Shown here: piece by piece, positions 46,126 to 58,141 of the stretch
How positions within the stretch are numbered: position 1 is the first letter of the stretch
How the letters are laid out: every line of letters starts with the position of its first letter
DNA from: Paramyrothecium sp. XJ0827
Taxonomy: Eukaryota; Ascomycota; Sordariomycetes; Hypocreales; Stachybotryaceae
Assembly: GCA_020881915.1 (NCBI GenBank)
Contig: JAJFPB010000009.1
Location: forward strand, 248,001 to 312,000
DNA length: 64,000 nt
Direction: 5' to 3'
The notes under the pieces: model-generated
The model's database searches: none
What the model was told of the DNA's origin: nothing
What the model saw: the letters and a program-made list of their open reading frames with translations, nothing else
Made by a program: the position numbers and the translations under genes

Positions 46126-47801
46126 ATGAGAGCAGCTGTCGTTCTCGCAGGCTTCGGCGTTGCTTTATCTGGTGCCTCGCCAGTGCCGAACACCGTCCCC
46201 AGACCAGGCCCTTTGGCCCTTCTCGACGTCCTTGAGCGACTTCGTGCGAAAGCATTATTCCAAGACGAAGACAAATTTTGCCATGAGGGTGATTTTACAA
46301 CCGTCGAGAGCGCTAAGGCGCACTGGGACCTCGCGCAGGGCAGCAGCATCATCGACAATTTCATATCCGAAGAAAATGGTGAGCATGACACATTCATCTT
46401 CCATTCTCGTGGTCCGGCGAAGTTCTCTTCCAAAGCGCATGATATCCGAGTGTTGCTTGTTCTGGGTGGCCACAAAACTGACCTATGCTCGTCTACTAGA
46501 TGGCTCTTACGTGGGATGGTTGAAAAACTTTGAGAAACACATCTTGAAAGACGTCGACAGAACCGGTGCCGACGGCTGCACTGTCCTGCAGGGCAGCTGC
46601 AAACCCGGCAGAGCCCACTGGAGCTGCAGCCAGTATTTCGAGATGAAGCCTGTATCGGACTGGAACAAGTCTGCCTTCTGGATCTTTAAGGCAGTGCAGG
46701 GTTTCCACAATGTCATGAACGAATACTATCGCCAACTCCAGGACGAGACCATCATCGCCGGCCTTAACATCGACAAGATGATCGAAGACCTCGACGGCGA
46801 CTTTGAAACCTCCGACAACATGCTGGATTGGGTCAGCGCCGCCTTCGGTATGCTCGCTAGTGGTTTTGGTCCATTCCCTGGTCTGGTAAGTCTGGTTGGG
46901 AAGCCTCCATCTCACAATCTTTCTGCGCCACTTTGTCTTTAATGAGGAAGCTAACCTATTCATCCACGCTACACAGGGCGAAGGATATGGTCTCATCGGC
47001 TCGATGCTCTCCTTGACAGGCGGGGAGGAGAAGGAGCCCATCAACGGCGAGATCAGCGCTGGCCTCGCCGAGTCTTACGCAGCTACCACCAAGGGCCTCA
47101 CGAAAACACTCGAGCTCGTCATGGGCAAGGGTACCAATGGCGACTACAAGAACTTCCCGGATGCGAACGGCAAAAAATACCAGACCAAAATCGCCAACTT
47201 CTTCAACACGGGTTCCTGGCTCGTCGAAATTGACAGCGGCGGCGTTGTCGAACAGATCCAGGAGGCGGTCGCTAACATCGAGCGCAAAGTCGCCCACGAG
47301 TCCATACTGTCCAAGGGCTGGGTCCTTGTCCTCAACAAGTTTGTTGAGAATGCCGACAAGTGCCACAATGATAAGGTCGGCCGCAGCTGGATCGAATGGG
47401 GAGACCAGAAGTATTGCGCCAGCGTGTACTTCTGGGAGGAGGACCTAAGCTACATCAGGCAGCCCAAGGCCGACTTTGTCGAGAAACTTGAAAAGTACGG
47501 CCTCGGCAACCTCGAGCTTTACTATCGGTCAATCATGGAATGTGCATTCAACGGCGGCACGGGCAGCATCGAGCTCAACCCCTTGGAGCCCACCAAAGTG
47601 CCCCGGTGCTTCTTCAAGATGCCCATACACGTCCTCCAGAAAAACCAAAGGTGTGGCAAGTACAATCTATGCAAGTCAGATCTTGAGGAGGTTAATACGG
47701 CTGCGTTGAATCTTGTACATGTCGTCGGCCCCGTTGGTGGTTTGATTGGGGGTTCGGTTGGAGGTTTGATTGGAGGACTAAAGGGATCCGTGGGTGCATA
47801 G
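46126..47801 (+). CDS. Secreted protein of unknown function with glycine-zipper tail
   Basis: Three exons, 46126-46378, 46500-46885 and 46977-47801, give 487 residues. Donors are GTGAGC and GTAAGT and the frame holds throughout. Residues 1-17 form a signal peptide. The protein has scattered cysteines, a hydrophobic glycine-rich segment near residues 195-230, a long helical middle and a C-terminal tail with repeated GGLIGG units (GGLIGGSVGGLIGGLKG). Glycine zippers of this kind can pack in membranes. The overall pattern recalls large secreted fungal proteins of no assigned function, including the non-catalytic tails of some killer-toxin-like chitinases, but no catalytic domain is present. I do not recognise a named family. 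A long promoter lies upstream. Transport, surface or effector roles are all possible. Confidence 0.75.
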
Positions 47802-48088
47802 AAGTATATTGCGATGGCCCACTACTTCTCACCTTCTGTACCAATAGCTGTTGTATACGCCTTCGTTGTTATTTATTGAATGACTTTTATTCCACTAGCC
47901 CGCATGAATGTTGTGATGGCATTAGCCTAGGTTAGGATACACATCATTCTTTGCCATACGGCGACATTAGATCATTGTGAAGAATTAATAGAATACATAA
48001 ATTGATATTGTTACGACGCAACTCCTTTTTGTGTCTGTACTACGCTAAACTCAGTTCACGTAACCCTACCATCTGAATGTCTCCAAGC

Positions 48089-49316
48089 TCAAAAGTAGTT
48101 GCAGTCGATCAAGTTATTCTGGCCCGTCGTGTTGACGTAAAGTGGTGCATCGTTATCTCGCAGAGTGTTCCGGAGCACAACATTTCCCGATGCCACAGCT
48201 GCGCGTCCCAGAAGGATGCAGCTCAGTGAAAGCGGAGTTTGGTTACACGGATCATCGACAACACTTATGCCAGCACCCTTGCCGTCAAGCCGCTGTCCTT
48301 CGACCACGTTATCCAGCACTTTGGTATTGGTTGCTCCATCAATAATGATTCCAGAGTTAAAACCAAATTGACCGCAAATGGGGTTGGTGCCGCTGATATG
48401 GTTGTGGACAATCTTGGCTCCATCGACACCCGGATCTACAAAAACACCAAAGCAGCTCGTGCTCACTTTGTTGTGTTGAATGTCTGCCTTGTCGGTCTGC
48501 ACGCAGAGGCCGACGAACTGATTGGAGACGTGGTTCTTGGTGACCAGCGCACCAGATTGGTTATCTGTGCAAATGCCAATAGGCCCCAGCGTTGATGAGG
48601 TGATTTCATTCTCCTTGAACACTGTCTTGATAGAGCCAAGCGTAAGAGCTCCGTACTTTTGGCCATCTATGAGCGTGTTCTTGGTTACACGGGCATTGCG
48701 CGAGCCAAGAACAGCGATATTGATGCCGGAGAATGTTTTGACCTGGAAGCCGGTAACTGATACGTCCTTGACTGGTCTTTTCACCGACAGAAATGCCCTG
48801 TGCTCGGTGATGAAGTCTGCCAACTCAACACCGGCACCTGTCACACAGATACCGGCCTGAGTATCAGGGCCGCTCAAACCCGAGCAAGCATTTTGAATAG
48901 CGTCGGTCGGAGGGACGAGGATGGCGCCTTTGCCGACGAGTTGGATACCGTCTTTGTCGATCGTAAGCTGTTCCGCGTAAGTTCCGGCCGCAACAACGAT
49001 GGTATCTCCACGAGAGGATGAGTCGATAGCGGACTGGATCTTATCGCCCGATTTGACACGAATAGTACGGCTGTGTTTGTATCCATGTCTGTTGTTACTG
49101 TCCCAGTCGACGTTGAAATCTTTGTCTTGGTAACGACAGCATTGTCTGTTTTTTTGTCCACACTTTCCACCAGTCCGGGCTATGCATGTCAGCGCCAGTC
49201 AAGTTCTCTTGAGACTGACATAACAAACCTTCTAATGTTGGATCGAGGTTTGCAACTGGTGTAGCAGCAGCATGGCCAAGAAGGGCGATGCTCAAAAGTG
49301 TTGGTAGCAATTTCAT
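48089..49316 (-). CDS. Secreted right-handed beta-helix protein
   Basis: Two exons, 49316-49229 and 49179-48089 (GTTTGT donor, CATAG acceptor), give 392 residues. Residues 1-19 form a signal peptide. A short Cys-rich patch (GKCGQKNRQCC) follows. From about residue 75 the sequence fits a parallel beta-helix of the pectate-lyase or NosD type, with repeated turns such as ARVTKNTLIDGQKYGAL, GALVTKNHVSNQFVGLC and GAKIVHNHISG. The start 'TIRVKSGDKIQSAIDS' is the usual first turn. No clear pectate-lyase calcium or catalytic residues could be identified, so enzyme activity is uncertain. A polysaccharide lyase or a structural and binding role are both possible. Confidence 0.8.
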
Positions 49317-50291
49317 GATGGCCAGAATGATTCGATTGTCGGATCCTCAATGATCAGAAGTTGGGACTGAGGGCTGGTTGATGTGGAACATGGTACGGGA
49401 AGGGTGATTTTATCATCGAAAGCTGTGAAAGCAAGCAGAGAGCTCCCTTCGTTTGGCGAGCCATTGTTGGTGGATGATGGCTTAGAGTTTACAACTAATC
49501 GGTAGCGCACTCAACCGACAAATTGCGAGGGCAAAATTCAAGCCTTCTTCAGCCGCAATGGCTAGGCCATTGATGGTGGCTGCTTTTGGGAAAGGCCGAT
49601 GCTATGACGATGGTCTGGGCCCTCTCGTCAAAGCTTGAAATGCCACCGGGCGCCAAGTTGACTACTGGACCGGGAGGACATTGGTTCGAGAAAAGGAAAT
49701 ATGCTCGACTTATTCTAGCCACAGCAATGCACCGTCAATTGAGTATGAGGGGTCGCATGACCACGTGCATATCGACTAGACTATCAAAAGCCACATTTGC
49801 ACTTGTTGACTTCAGCTGCTTGAGCTAATTGAGTTTTGAAGACGGTGATGCCGCAGCTTTGCTAAAATAATGCACATTTGATCCTTAGGCCTCAGCTCCT
49901 CTGCCTTTGGTCTGAACTTTCCATTAGCATACCCAGAGCGTAGCCTTGTTTTCATATTTCATCTGTGCAAGGTTCATATCAAGGGCGGGTGACCGGGGTT
50001 CATTTTCGGGATAGAGGAGCTCCGAGAAGCATTGGAAAGGCAAGGTTGCGGCCTATGCTTTGATGTACAATATTGGAAGCATATCGAGGAATGAGTATAG
50101 CAAAGGTATGCGCAGCGGCCAGAGGGGCCTTACATGCTATCTTCCTCGCTATTGAGAACCGATGACGCACTAAGGCACGCTCAGCGTCTCTGACGGGTTA
50201 AGACAACGACTGACCCAAATTAGCAGAGGATGCCTTTCAGAGCTTATGGCGGCATTAGCACAGTCTCTAGTGGTTCCGAAGGTAAGTTTCA
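49317..50291. other. Intergenic, no gene seen
   Basis: This is the promoter of the beta-helix gene and further sequence without a supported gene. Confidence 0.5.
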
Positions 50292-50698
50292 TTAGTGCTC
50301 GCTCTCGCTTGCACGACGCTGGCGTGACTTATACTTGAAAACCAGAATTTCCGTCACAACGATGGCACCCAAGGCGAAAAATCCAACAACAGTCCCGTAG
50401 AGCCACTGCGCTAGAGCCGCAAAGTTCTGGTCTGCATGGCTTTGAGATATCTGGGCTCGTCACAATATTCTTCTAACAGAGGGTTAATCTTGTTTAGACC
50501 ACACAGTATTGAGACCAGATTCTCATACGAGCCAGCCAGGTAGAATTGAGACAGTCCCATGGCTCGTGAAATGGGCCTGGACTTCGACTCTGGAACAATC
50601 GGGACCCATAAGAGCAGGTTATCAAGAAAGATGCGGCCCGGCCCTTTGCCAAGGCCCTGTGGCGTGTGGCAATTCTCAGAAATATCTAGACTGTGATC
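50292..50698 (-). pseudogene. Remnant of a membrane protein, C-terminal part
   Basis: On the minus strand about 90 codons read cleanly (PGRIFLDNLLLWVPIVPES, LAGSYENLVSILCGLNKIN, EEYCDEPRYLKAM). The frame then shifts by one base near 50430 and continues as NFAALAQWLYGTVVGFFALG to a basic tail ending at a TAA (50294-50292). The last part is a clear transmembrane helix with a short cytoplasmic tail. No start codon lies upstream before a stop. It is a truncated, frameshifted remnant, and the family is not recognised. Confidence 0.5.
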
Positions 50699-50841
50699 AA
50701 GCTATTCGGAAGTTGGAATAGATTGAAGACGGAGCCACAGGTTGATTTTGGTATGTTACGTAACAAAGATTATATGATGATCATGGCCGATATAGAGAGT
50801 GAAGCCGCGGAAAGTCCAAGCATCACCCCAAAACGCCATGG

Positions 50842-51258
50842 ATGCTCACGACTATGGTCAAGGCCAACCAGTGCCTCGACCACGTCTCCATTTCTTTCGC
50901 CATTGATGCGCGGTGTATCTTTTCGCCTAAATCACAACTTGGGCTCAAATGGGTGTCATCAAAGACTATGGCATTGACATTGGACGTATTGATAGTCCAT
51001 TCCGGTGTCATGGTGAGTGAACTCCTCGAGTATATAGCGAAGGCAGCGAGATCAAGGCCTAAGCTCAGGACCATGGAGGTCTGGTATTACAAAGCTGGTA
51101 AAGCCGGTAATTCTGCTATGAAAGAGCAAATAGAATCTACGGCACCTGAAGTCTCCATATTTCGAATCGGGTCCAGCATGCATGGGCCGAGATATCCGGT
51201 AGAAATGAACATGACGCAAATTTCATCAGCATCCCACAGAAGGAATTCACGAGTTTGA
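50842..51258 (+). pseudogene. Possible fragment of a DUF6546-type F-box-associated protein
   Basis: The frame reads KANQCLDHVSISFAID, LKWVSSKTMALTLD and LEYIAKAARSRPKLRTMEVW. The order 'leucine-rich segment, then alanine-rich helix, then PKL-x-x-MEVW' resembles the C-terminal end of DUF6546 proteins. There is no N-terminal F-box and no recognisable upstream exon. It is probably a remnant, and the family assignment is tentative. Confidence 0.3.
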
Positions 51259-51552
51259 GCTCTGCAGTTACTTTGCTTCAATCCCAAGAACCATGTACTT
51301 CACGAGGTCTCGCAGACCCAGGTTTGGCTACAACTAATGCGCTAATGTCCGATCGTCAACCTTTGGAACTGCTGAAACGGGACAAGCTGGTCAGGGGTAG
51401 GATACAGAGCTGATTACAGATTACAGCCCCACCCCACAATCCATCCCCATCGATTCCATCATTGTGATTCAAGGTTGGGGGGACCATGACAACCCTCTCC
51501 TTAGCATAACCCTTCGGCCACATAAGAATGACATCGCAGGGCTCGTTAGGCC

Positions 51553-53804
51553 ATGTCTTCTTATGTGTACCGGCCATTGCGGAGCGGTGAGATCAGACTG
51601 GCTACCCTTCACCCTGGACAGCTCGTCGACGACATTACGCTCAGTATCTCGCATGCCGTTTTGACTCCCAGTGACGCTCCTGGCAAGCCGAGCTTGTCGG
51701 AGATTCAGGCTACGCTACCTTTTGGTTGGCAAGTATTTGAAGAACTCTCGAAACGGCTCTGCTATTGCCACGAAAACCACAAAGGTGAATGGGCGACGCA
51801 GTGGACGCACCCGGATCCGGACTTTGACGCAAGCCGTCACAATATTGTAATCAGCCAGGAGACACGGCAAAACACACTGGCTTATGAGGCACTGTCATAT
51901 ACCTGGGGATTGGAGACAGCGGGAACGGAGTTGGCAAATATTATCCCCGGCTCAGGCGAAACCGATAATGGACCATGTCCCCCGGCGACACTCGAAATTC
52001 GTGACAATTTGGCTTCGGCTTTACGTCACCTCAGGCATGAAGATCGCTCACGCACCCTCTGGATCGATGCGATCTGCATCAATCAAAGCAATAAAGAGGA
52101 GCGAAATGAACAGGTCAAGCGAGCCGCAAGTGTATATACAGAAGCCAGAGCCGCGGTGATCTGGCTCGGTCTCCCAACAGAAAGCAGCCCACTTGCTATG
52201 CGTACACTCGACTACCTGGGGAGCCAGGTCGTCTGGAAAACCGATTCACGTATGTTCAGCGCGCCGCAAGCCGAAAATACTGAATGGTATAGTCCCCAAA
52301 CCTCCCTCCCGTACGACAAATCGACATGGGCGGCCATCGACTCCTTACTGCGCCGTCCATGGTTTACCCGCGTCTGGATTGTGCAAGAATTGCATCTTCC
52401 ACGTCGAGCTATCTTCGTATGTGGCAAGGACGTTGTATCGCGAGAGAACTTCCAGCGCGCTATGCTCACGATGGCACAAAAGATCCAGCTCGACCCAGCC
52501 ATCTCGCGTGAAATTGTGCGCTTCGTCATGAGGGTGACTGTGCCCATCTTCTCTACGGCAGGTATCTTGCATATAATGGGCAGGATCTTCCAGGGGAAGT
52601 GCACTGATGACCGGGATCTCATCTATGGAGCCTTAGGACTCTTTCCCCCGTCTTTTCGGAATCAAATTACAGCAGATTACTCCCTTGCTGCGGCTGATGT
52701 GTACGCCAATTTCATGAAATCTCATGTTTCACACGTCGGCCGTTTGGAGCTCTTTCGCGTTTGCGATATGGGAACACAAAGACCGGGTATGCCCAGCTGG
52801 GTGCCAGATTTCACGAGCTCTTCCAGCCTAAGTGTAGAACGAGGAGCAAGCTGGCAATTTTGTGCAGGCTATTCGGCGTGCCACGTTTCTTTCAAGGGCC
52901 AAACTCTCGAGGCCAGTGGCGTCCACGCGGCAACCATCCAAGCCGTCGGCAAAGTTATCCCCGACTATGGGGATAGTTCTGGCTCGACTTTTCTTGACAC
53001 TGTCAGAGCAGTGCGTAATCTCATGGACGATTTCCAGGAAACGGGCATAGCAACAAAGTTTGGCGTTGGTTCCAAGAGCTTTATATGGACAGTCTTTTGC
53101 CGTTACTTGCAGGACAGGCTGCCTGTGAGTTTCATCGGTCCATTAAAGGATTTGGAGACGCAGATAAATGAATCGATCGTTTTTGGGTTTAGCGATGCAG
53201 AAAAGGCAGTGAAAGGGAGCCTTTCATATGTTGAGAACTACTGTATCAACATGCTGATAAAGAGGAGGGTTTTGAGGACCGCTGAGGGTTTCTGGGGCCT
53301 TGGGCCATCCGCTACCCAAGAAGGTAGATTACGAACACACTGAAGTGGCGATGCCTGCTGAAGCTGACTGTACCAGGAGACATAATCGCCTGCCTTCTGG
53401 GCTTCGATTGCCCGATGATACTGCGGAGGACAAGTGGCGAAGGGTTTCTGTTGGTTGGAGAGTGCTTCGTACCTGAGTTGGCAGACCTACGAGCTTTTCT
53501 CGGCCCGCTTCCACCTCCTTGGAAAGTCCAATTCCACATGGAGAACATAGATGGAGCGGGCTTCTACAAGTACTTCAATACCGAGACAGGGGAAGAAAGC
53601 GACCAGGATCCACGCATGGCCAGCCTGCCAGATGACATCGAAGTTGTGCCGAGGAACGAGTTTGAGAGGACAGCAGACGACCCAATCACGTTCCAGCTCT
53701 ACAGAAACAACATCACAGGTGCCACGACGAAATCCGATCCCAGACTTACTCCGGCCGCCTTGGCAAAAGCCGGGGTTCCCATCATGCAGTTTACTCTTGT
53801 CTGA
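51553..53804 (+). CDS. HET-domain protein with WW-like C-terminal region
   Basis: Heterokaryon-incompatibility-type protein, 732 residues, from exons 51553-53323 and 53377-53804 (intron with GTAGAT donor, CTGAC branch, CCAG acceptor). The HET domain starts at YEALSYTWG (111-119), continues with LWIDAICINQ (169-178) and AAVIWLG, and includes RPWFTRVWIVQEL later. HET domains in characterised proteins trigger cell death when activated. Downstream, CTDDRDLIYGALGL and the GEC motif are usual for the family. The last 110 residues contain two imperfect WW-like units: W-x(n)-FYKYFNTETGEESDQDPR and FQLYRNNITGATTKSDPR. The second tryptophan of a true WW domain is missing. The protein is cytosolic and appears intact. 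Confidence 0.9.
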
Positions 53805-54833
53805 TGAGGCTGTTTGTATCCTGCGATATCGAACTACAACATCAGAGAACAGTTAGAATTGAAGAGTTTCACAACTAAATATCCCGCACGATTTCGGTTG
53901 ATCCTGATAAATGCGAATATATGTTGTGTGTGTTTCAAGCGTGCCTATCGCACGGGCTCGGGCTCTCTGAAATGCCCGCATCCTGGTAGATAAAACCTGC
54001 CCTCACCGCAAACTTGTAGCACCATCGCCAGTCATCCGTGCCACGCATCTCCACGACCAGAAATTCAGCCTCTTGATCGCTCGAAAGAATGAATTAACGC
54101 AGCCTAATACGCAGGGTACCATGTCCCCTGCCGCATGAAGCTCAACTGTTCCTTGTTTTTATGACGCTCTTTATTAACCGCGACCCCTCGCAACCACTTG
54201 TGGCAGCCCAGAATCCCCTTTCTGCGCGGGCAGCGACATGGAGATTCTTCTGTAGAAGCTCGGAGTTGCTGCAGTAACTAAATCACAGCTTGGGACGAAC
54301 GTATAGTGACAAGATCGGACAGCGTCTCAATCAAGACCTGATGAAAACCGATTCCGACAAGGTTTGATTGCATCCATCCTTTCATTAACTTAGGACTCCG
54401 CACGGTTCGATTCAGAACAAGTGCCGAGACCATTCCTGCCTGCCCCAACCTCACTTGCCCGATTAGGGAAAATGGCACTGCATACTAAATTGCAAGTCCG
54501 GGGAAGCCGGGTCAGGCGGAGAATATGTCTCCGCTGCTACAGCATCATATTACCACATCATATTACAACACAGTTAACTGTCTTGTTAGTTATGACCCGC
54601 ACCAATTATGCTTCCCCGAAGCTGGTCATGGGCGCCTAGATGTCGCGAGGACGGAAAAATGGTCATGTTTCTGGACGTAGGAGGGGGTCTCTATGAGTAG
54701 CTTATTGATGTAGAACCACCGTGCAGAGCTATACAAGGGATGGTAAACGCCCACTCAAACTCATGGTATCTTTCACTCTGCTCTGCATGACCCGGCGCCC
54801 CCTTAGACTCTCAACCAAAGTTCAAAGCTGAAG
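53805..54833. other. Intergenic, a short coding-like patch only
   Basis: On the minus strand near 53940-54080 about 50 codons read open (EFLVVEMRGTDDWRWCYKF) to a stop. No start or convincing exon chain was found. The rest is unremarkable and includes the galactanase promoter. Confidence 0.35.
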
Positions 54834-56270
54834 ATGCATTTCCTATTTTCGTTGTGCTTTCTCTTGAGCCTGGCGTCTCAGGCTCTGGCGGACACCACCA
54901 CGACCATCGACGCCAAGTCAAACAGAGGGACTTGGGAGGGATGGGGGACTTCACTGGCGTGGTGGGCTAAGCGTTTTGGAAATCGCGATGACCTCGCGGA
55001 CATTTTCTTCACCACGAAGGTGACTGCATTCGCAGGACAATCGGTTCCCGGTCTTGGATTCAACATCGCGCGCCATAATGCGGGAGCATGCAGCTGGAAC
55101 TCGATCAATGGGGAGGCCATGGTCGTGTCAAGCAAGATGATGAAGTCCCGCCAAATCGAGGGCCACTGGCTTAACTGGGACAGTAGCGATCCTGCTTCCT
55201 CCAGCTGGACCTGGAGCGTTGATGCTAACCAGCGAGCCATGCTGCAGAAGGCTCGCGACCGTGGTGCCAATAGGCTTGAACTTTTCTCAAACTCACCGAT
55301 GTGGTGGATGACTCTTAACCACAACCCGTCCGGGTCCGACAGCGGCGGAGAGAATATCCAGAGCTGGAATCTCCAGCAACACGCCGTGTATATGGCTACC
55401 GTCGCAAAGTATGCCAAAGACCACTGGGGCATCAACTTTGAATCCGTCGACCCCTTCAACGAGCCCACTGCCACTTGGTGGAAGTCTGACGGCACGCAGG
55501 AGGGATGCCACGTCAAGGTGGCAACTCAGGCTACTATCATCAACCACTTGCGGACAGAGCTTAACAATCGTGGCCTCGGCTCTACAATCATCTCGGCTTC
55601 CGATGAGTCCTACTATGATCAAGCCGTCACAACTCTCAACGGACTTGGTAGTGCTCTGAATAATGTCAAGCGAATCAATGTCCACGGCTACCAGTATCAG
55701 TCTGGCAGCCGTGACGGCGTGTACAAGATCACATCCAGCAAAGGTCTCAAATTGTGGAACAGCGAGTACGGAGAGAGCGATGCCACCGGCGAGCGCCTGG
55801 TAAGCAACCTGCTGCTCGACTTCCGCTGGCTGCAGCCCACTGCGTGGGTCTACTGGCAGGTTCTCGACGGCGGCGGCTGGGGTCTCATTGACGCCGACAA
55901 CGAGGCTGGCACACTGGGTTCGCCGAACCAGAAATACTTTGTGTTTGCCTTGTTTGCCCGACACATTCGGCAGGGCATGCGCATCCTCGACGGAGGAGCC
56001 AGTAACGTCGTGGCCGCCTACGATGCGGCCAACAGCAAGCTGGTGATTGTGGCCGTGAACTGGGATGCGCCGCAGTATTTGAACTTTGACCTCTCGAAAT
56101 TCTCGCAGGCGTCCACGAATGGCGCGAGGGTCGTGCGCTGGCAGACGCAGATAGGGAGCGGCGACAGATACGTCCGGTACGATGACACGGCTGTGAGCGG
56201 CACGAAGTTTTGGTCGTACTTTGCGACGAAGTCTGTGCAGGTCTTTGAGGTTCCCAATGTCAAGATTTAG
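54834..56270 (+). CDS. GH30 subfamily 5 endo-beta-1,6-galactanase, secreted
   Basis: Secreted glycosidase that cleaves beta-1,6-galactan side chains of arabinogalactan proteins. Single exon, 478 residues, the normal length. Residues 1-19 form a signal peptide. The (beta/alpha)8 domain includes GTWEGWGTSLAWWA near the start, typical of the galactanase subfamily. The acid/base residue is Glu210 in DPFNEP and the nucleophile is Glu311 in LWNSEYGE. A C-terminal beta-sandwich follows from about residue 390. No carbohydrate-binding module is attached. The gene looks intact and is 590 bases upstream of the oxysterol-binding protein gene. Confidence 0.9.
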   Translation: MHFLFSLCFLLSLASQALADTTTTIDAKSNRGTWEGWGTSLAWWAKRFGNRDDLADIFFTTKVTAFAGQSVPGLGFNIARHNAGACSWNSINGEAMVVSSKMMKSRQIEGHWLNWDSSDPASSSWTWSVDANQRAMLQKARDRGANRLELFSNSPMWWMTLNHNPSGSDSGGENIQSWNLQQHAVYMATVAKYAKDHWGINFESVDPFNEPTATWWKSDGTQEGCHVKVATQATIINHLRTELNNRGLGSTIISASDESYYDQAVTTLNGLGSALNNVKRINVHGYQYQSGSRDGVYKITSSKGLKLWNSEYGESDATGERLVSNLLLDFRWLQPTAWVYWQVLDGGGWGLIDADNEAGTLGSPNQKYFVFALFARHIRQGMRILDGGASNVVAAYDAANSKLVIVAVNWDAPQYLNFDLSKFSQASTNGARVVRWQTQIGSGDRYVRYDDTAVSGTKFWSYFATKSVQVFEVPNVKI

Positions 56271-56858
56271 ACATTGACTGGAGGGGCTCCTAGGACAGAT
56301 CTTTTTGTCAGTTATCGCTGCTTTATTGAGGGCGTGCCGTTTTGTTCCAATGAGAGGTCCAAGTTATTCTTCGCCCAGTAGCGCCCAGCTTGCATGATCG
56401 GCGTGTCTAAGCGCCCGCCGCTCAGTCAATCGAACCGGCCACTGATTGACACGTAAATTAACATGAAATGAACAGCGCAAGCAGGGGGTTTGGGTAAATG
56501 ATTCCAAATATTGGGAGAATCTCAGAGCCCGGCTATCATTTCATCTCCTGCTCCGCCACGGAGTCACGATCAATCGGCACATGTCAAATGACGCTCAACG
56601 AAGGGGCTGAAGGACGAGGTGTTACCCATTTGTGGCGTAGCAACCCGGTCCTAACTCAAACGAGTACACGTACTTCAGGCTGGTCTTGGGGCACCGGACG
56701 GTTTCATGCTCCGCACCCGCGCTTGGCGGATGGGCCGCCAGGACACCTTAAATTGAACCCTCCAGAACATTGCTAGAATCTACCAAGAACGTCTCGACTA
56801 CCACCATATTCACTCAGAGCTGAACCTGCCATCAGTATTATACTTTTATCTTCCAATT
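56271..56858. other. Intergenic promoter region of the ORP gene
   Basis: No gene is visible. The stretch holds the 3' flank of the galactanase gene and the upstream region of the oxysterol-binding protein gene. Confidence 0.45.
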
Positions 56859-58141
56859 ATGGCAGCTGTCATGCGGCAAACACCCGTCCATCATGCAGAC
56901 ACGAAGCCGTCGCCGTCCCGCGTCAGTGACCTCGTCAAGGTGAGTCCCCATGTTCTTGCAATCAGACTAGAGTCCAGGGTGTATAACCGCGATGCTAGCT
57001 TCTTTCTACTCTAAAAGGAGACCTTGCGAACATCACAGCTCCTCCGTCATTCCTTGCGCCGAGTTCAGTCGTGGAGAACCCTCGATGCTGGGCTCAGCGA
57101 CCCGACGTCTTTGTGGCTCCTGCACTCGAGGATGACCCTCTCAAGCGCAGCCTTTTGGTCTTGCAGATGTACCTGACCGGTCTCCGGAACCAATTCTATA
57201 TCGCGGGTGGACCCAACGTCAGCATCAAGAAGCCACTCAACGCTTTTCTGGGGGAGATCTTCCTCGCATCCTTCACAGACACACAGTCGGGCACGACGAC
57301 GCAGATGGTGTCCGAGCAAGTCAGCCACCATCCACCGATAACAGCCATGCACATTTCTAGCCCGGAGCACGGGGTCCGAGCGGACGGCTACGCCCGTGTT
57401 GAGATGACCTTCTCAGGAAGCCTCAATATCCGCCACTACGGCCATACAATGCTTCGAGTGGAGAAATTCGACGAGGAGTATCTACTCCCTTTTCCTGATG
57501 TCTCGGTTCGAGGATTCTTGTCCGCGTGTTTATATCCAGAGATCTGGGGCACCTACAAGATCAATTCGACTTCGGGCTACGTGTCTGAGATCACCTTTTC
57601 CGGTGTAGGATTCTTGAAAGGCAAGAAGAAGAATTATTTTGAGGCGAGGATCTATCATAAAGATGCTCCCAAGGTAACAAAGTTCAAAGCTTCGGGAGTT
57701 TGGAGTGGAGATTGGGAAATCAAGGACGGAGCGACGGGGGAGCTGCTCGAGAAGTACGAAGTCGACGCCCCCAAGAACCAACCTGCACCGATGGACGTGG
57801 CTCCAGTCGAGGAGCAAGATCCATGGGAGTCCCGACGCGCATGGAACGACGTTCTCCGTGGTATTGAAGACGGCGATTGGACGGCGACTTCAAGAGCCAA
57901 ACAGCTTGTTGAGGAGGCGCAACGAAGAATGCGAGCTACAGAAAAACAACAAGGACAATCTTGGGAGCCTCTGCTGTTCAAGAGCATACCAGGTAATGAA
58001 CACGTAATATTTCATCAACTCGCAGATGGAGGGGCACAGTCATTGGGGGAATCAGATACGAAAGGTGTCTGGCGGATCACGCACGAAAGTCTTGACAAGA
58101 TCCAGAGGCCATTCAGAGGAGAGCTCACCCCGACAGGCTGA
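56859..58141 (+). CDS. Oxysterol-binding protein-related protein (KES1-like)
   Basis: Cytosolic lipid-transfer protein of the ORP family that carries sterols and PI4P between membranes. Two exons, 56859-56939 and 56999-58141, give 407 residues, matching the short KES1/Osh4-type proteins without PH or ankyrin domains. The family signature EQVSHHPP is at residues 133-140. Other usual motifs are present: the GDLANITAPPSFLAP lid region, KKPLNAFLGE and a C-terminal RRMRATEKQQGQSW. The acceptor at 56998 was chosen because it restores LLSTLKGDL, as in relatives. No signal peptide is seen. The gene is intact and probably a housekeeping type or a paralogue of one. Confidence 0.9.
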
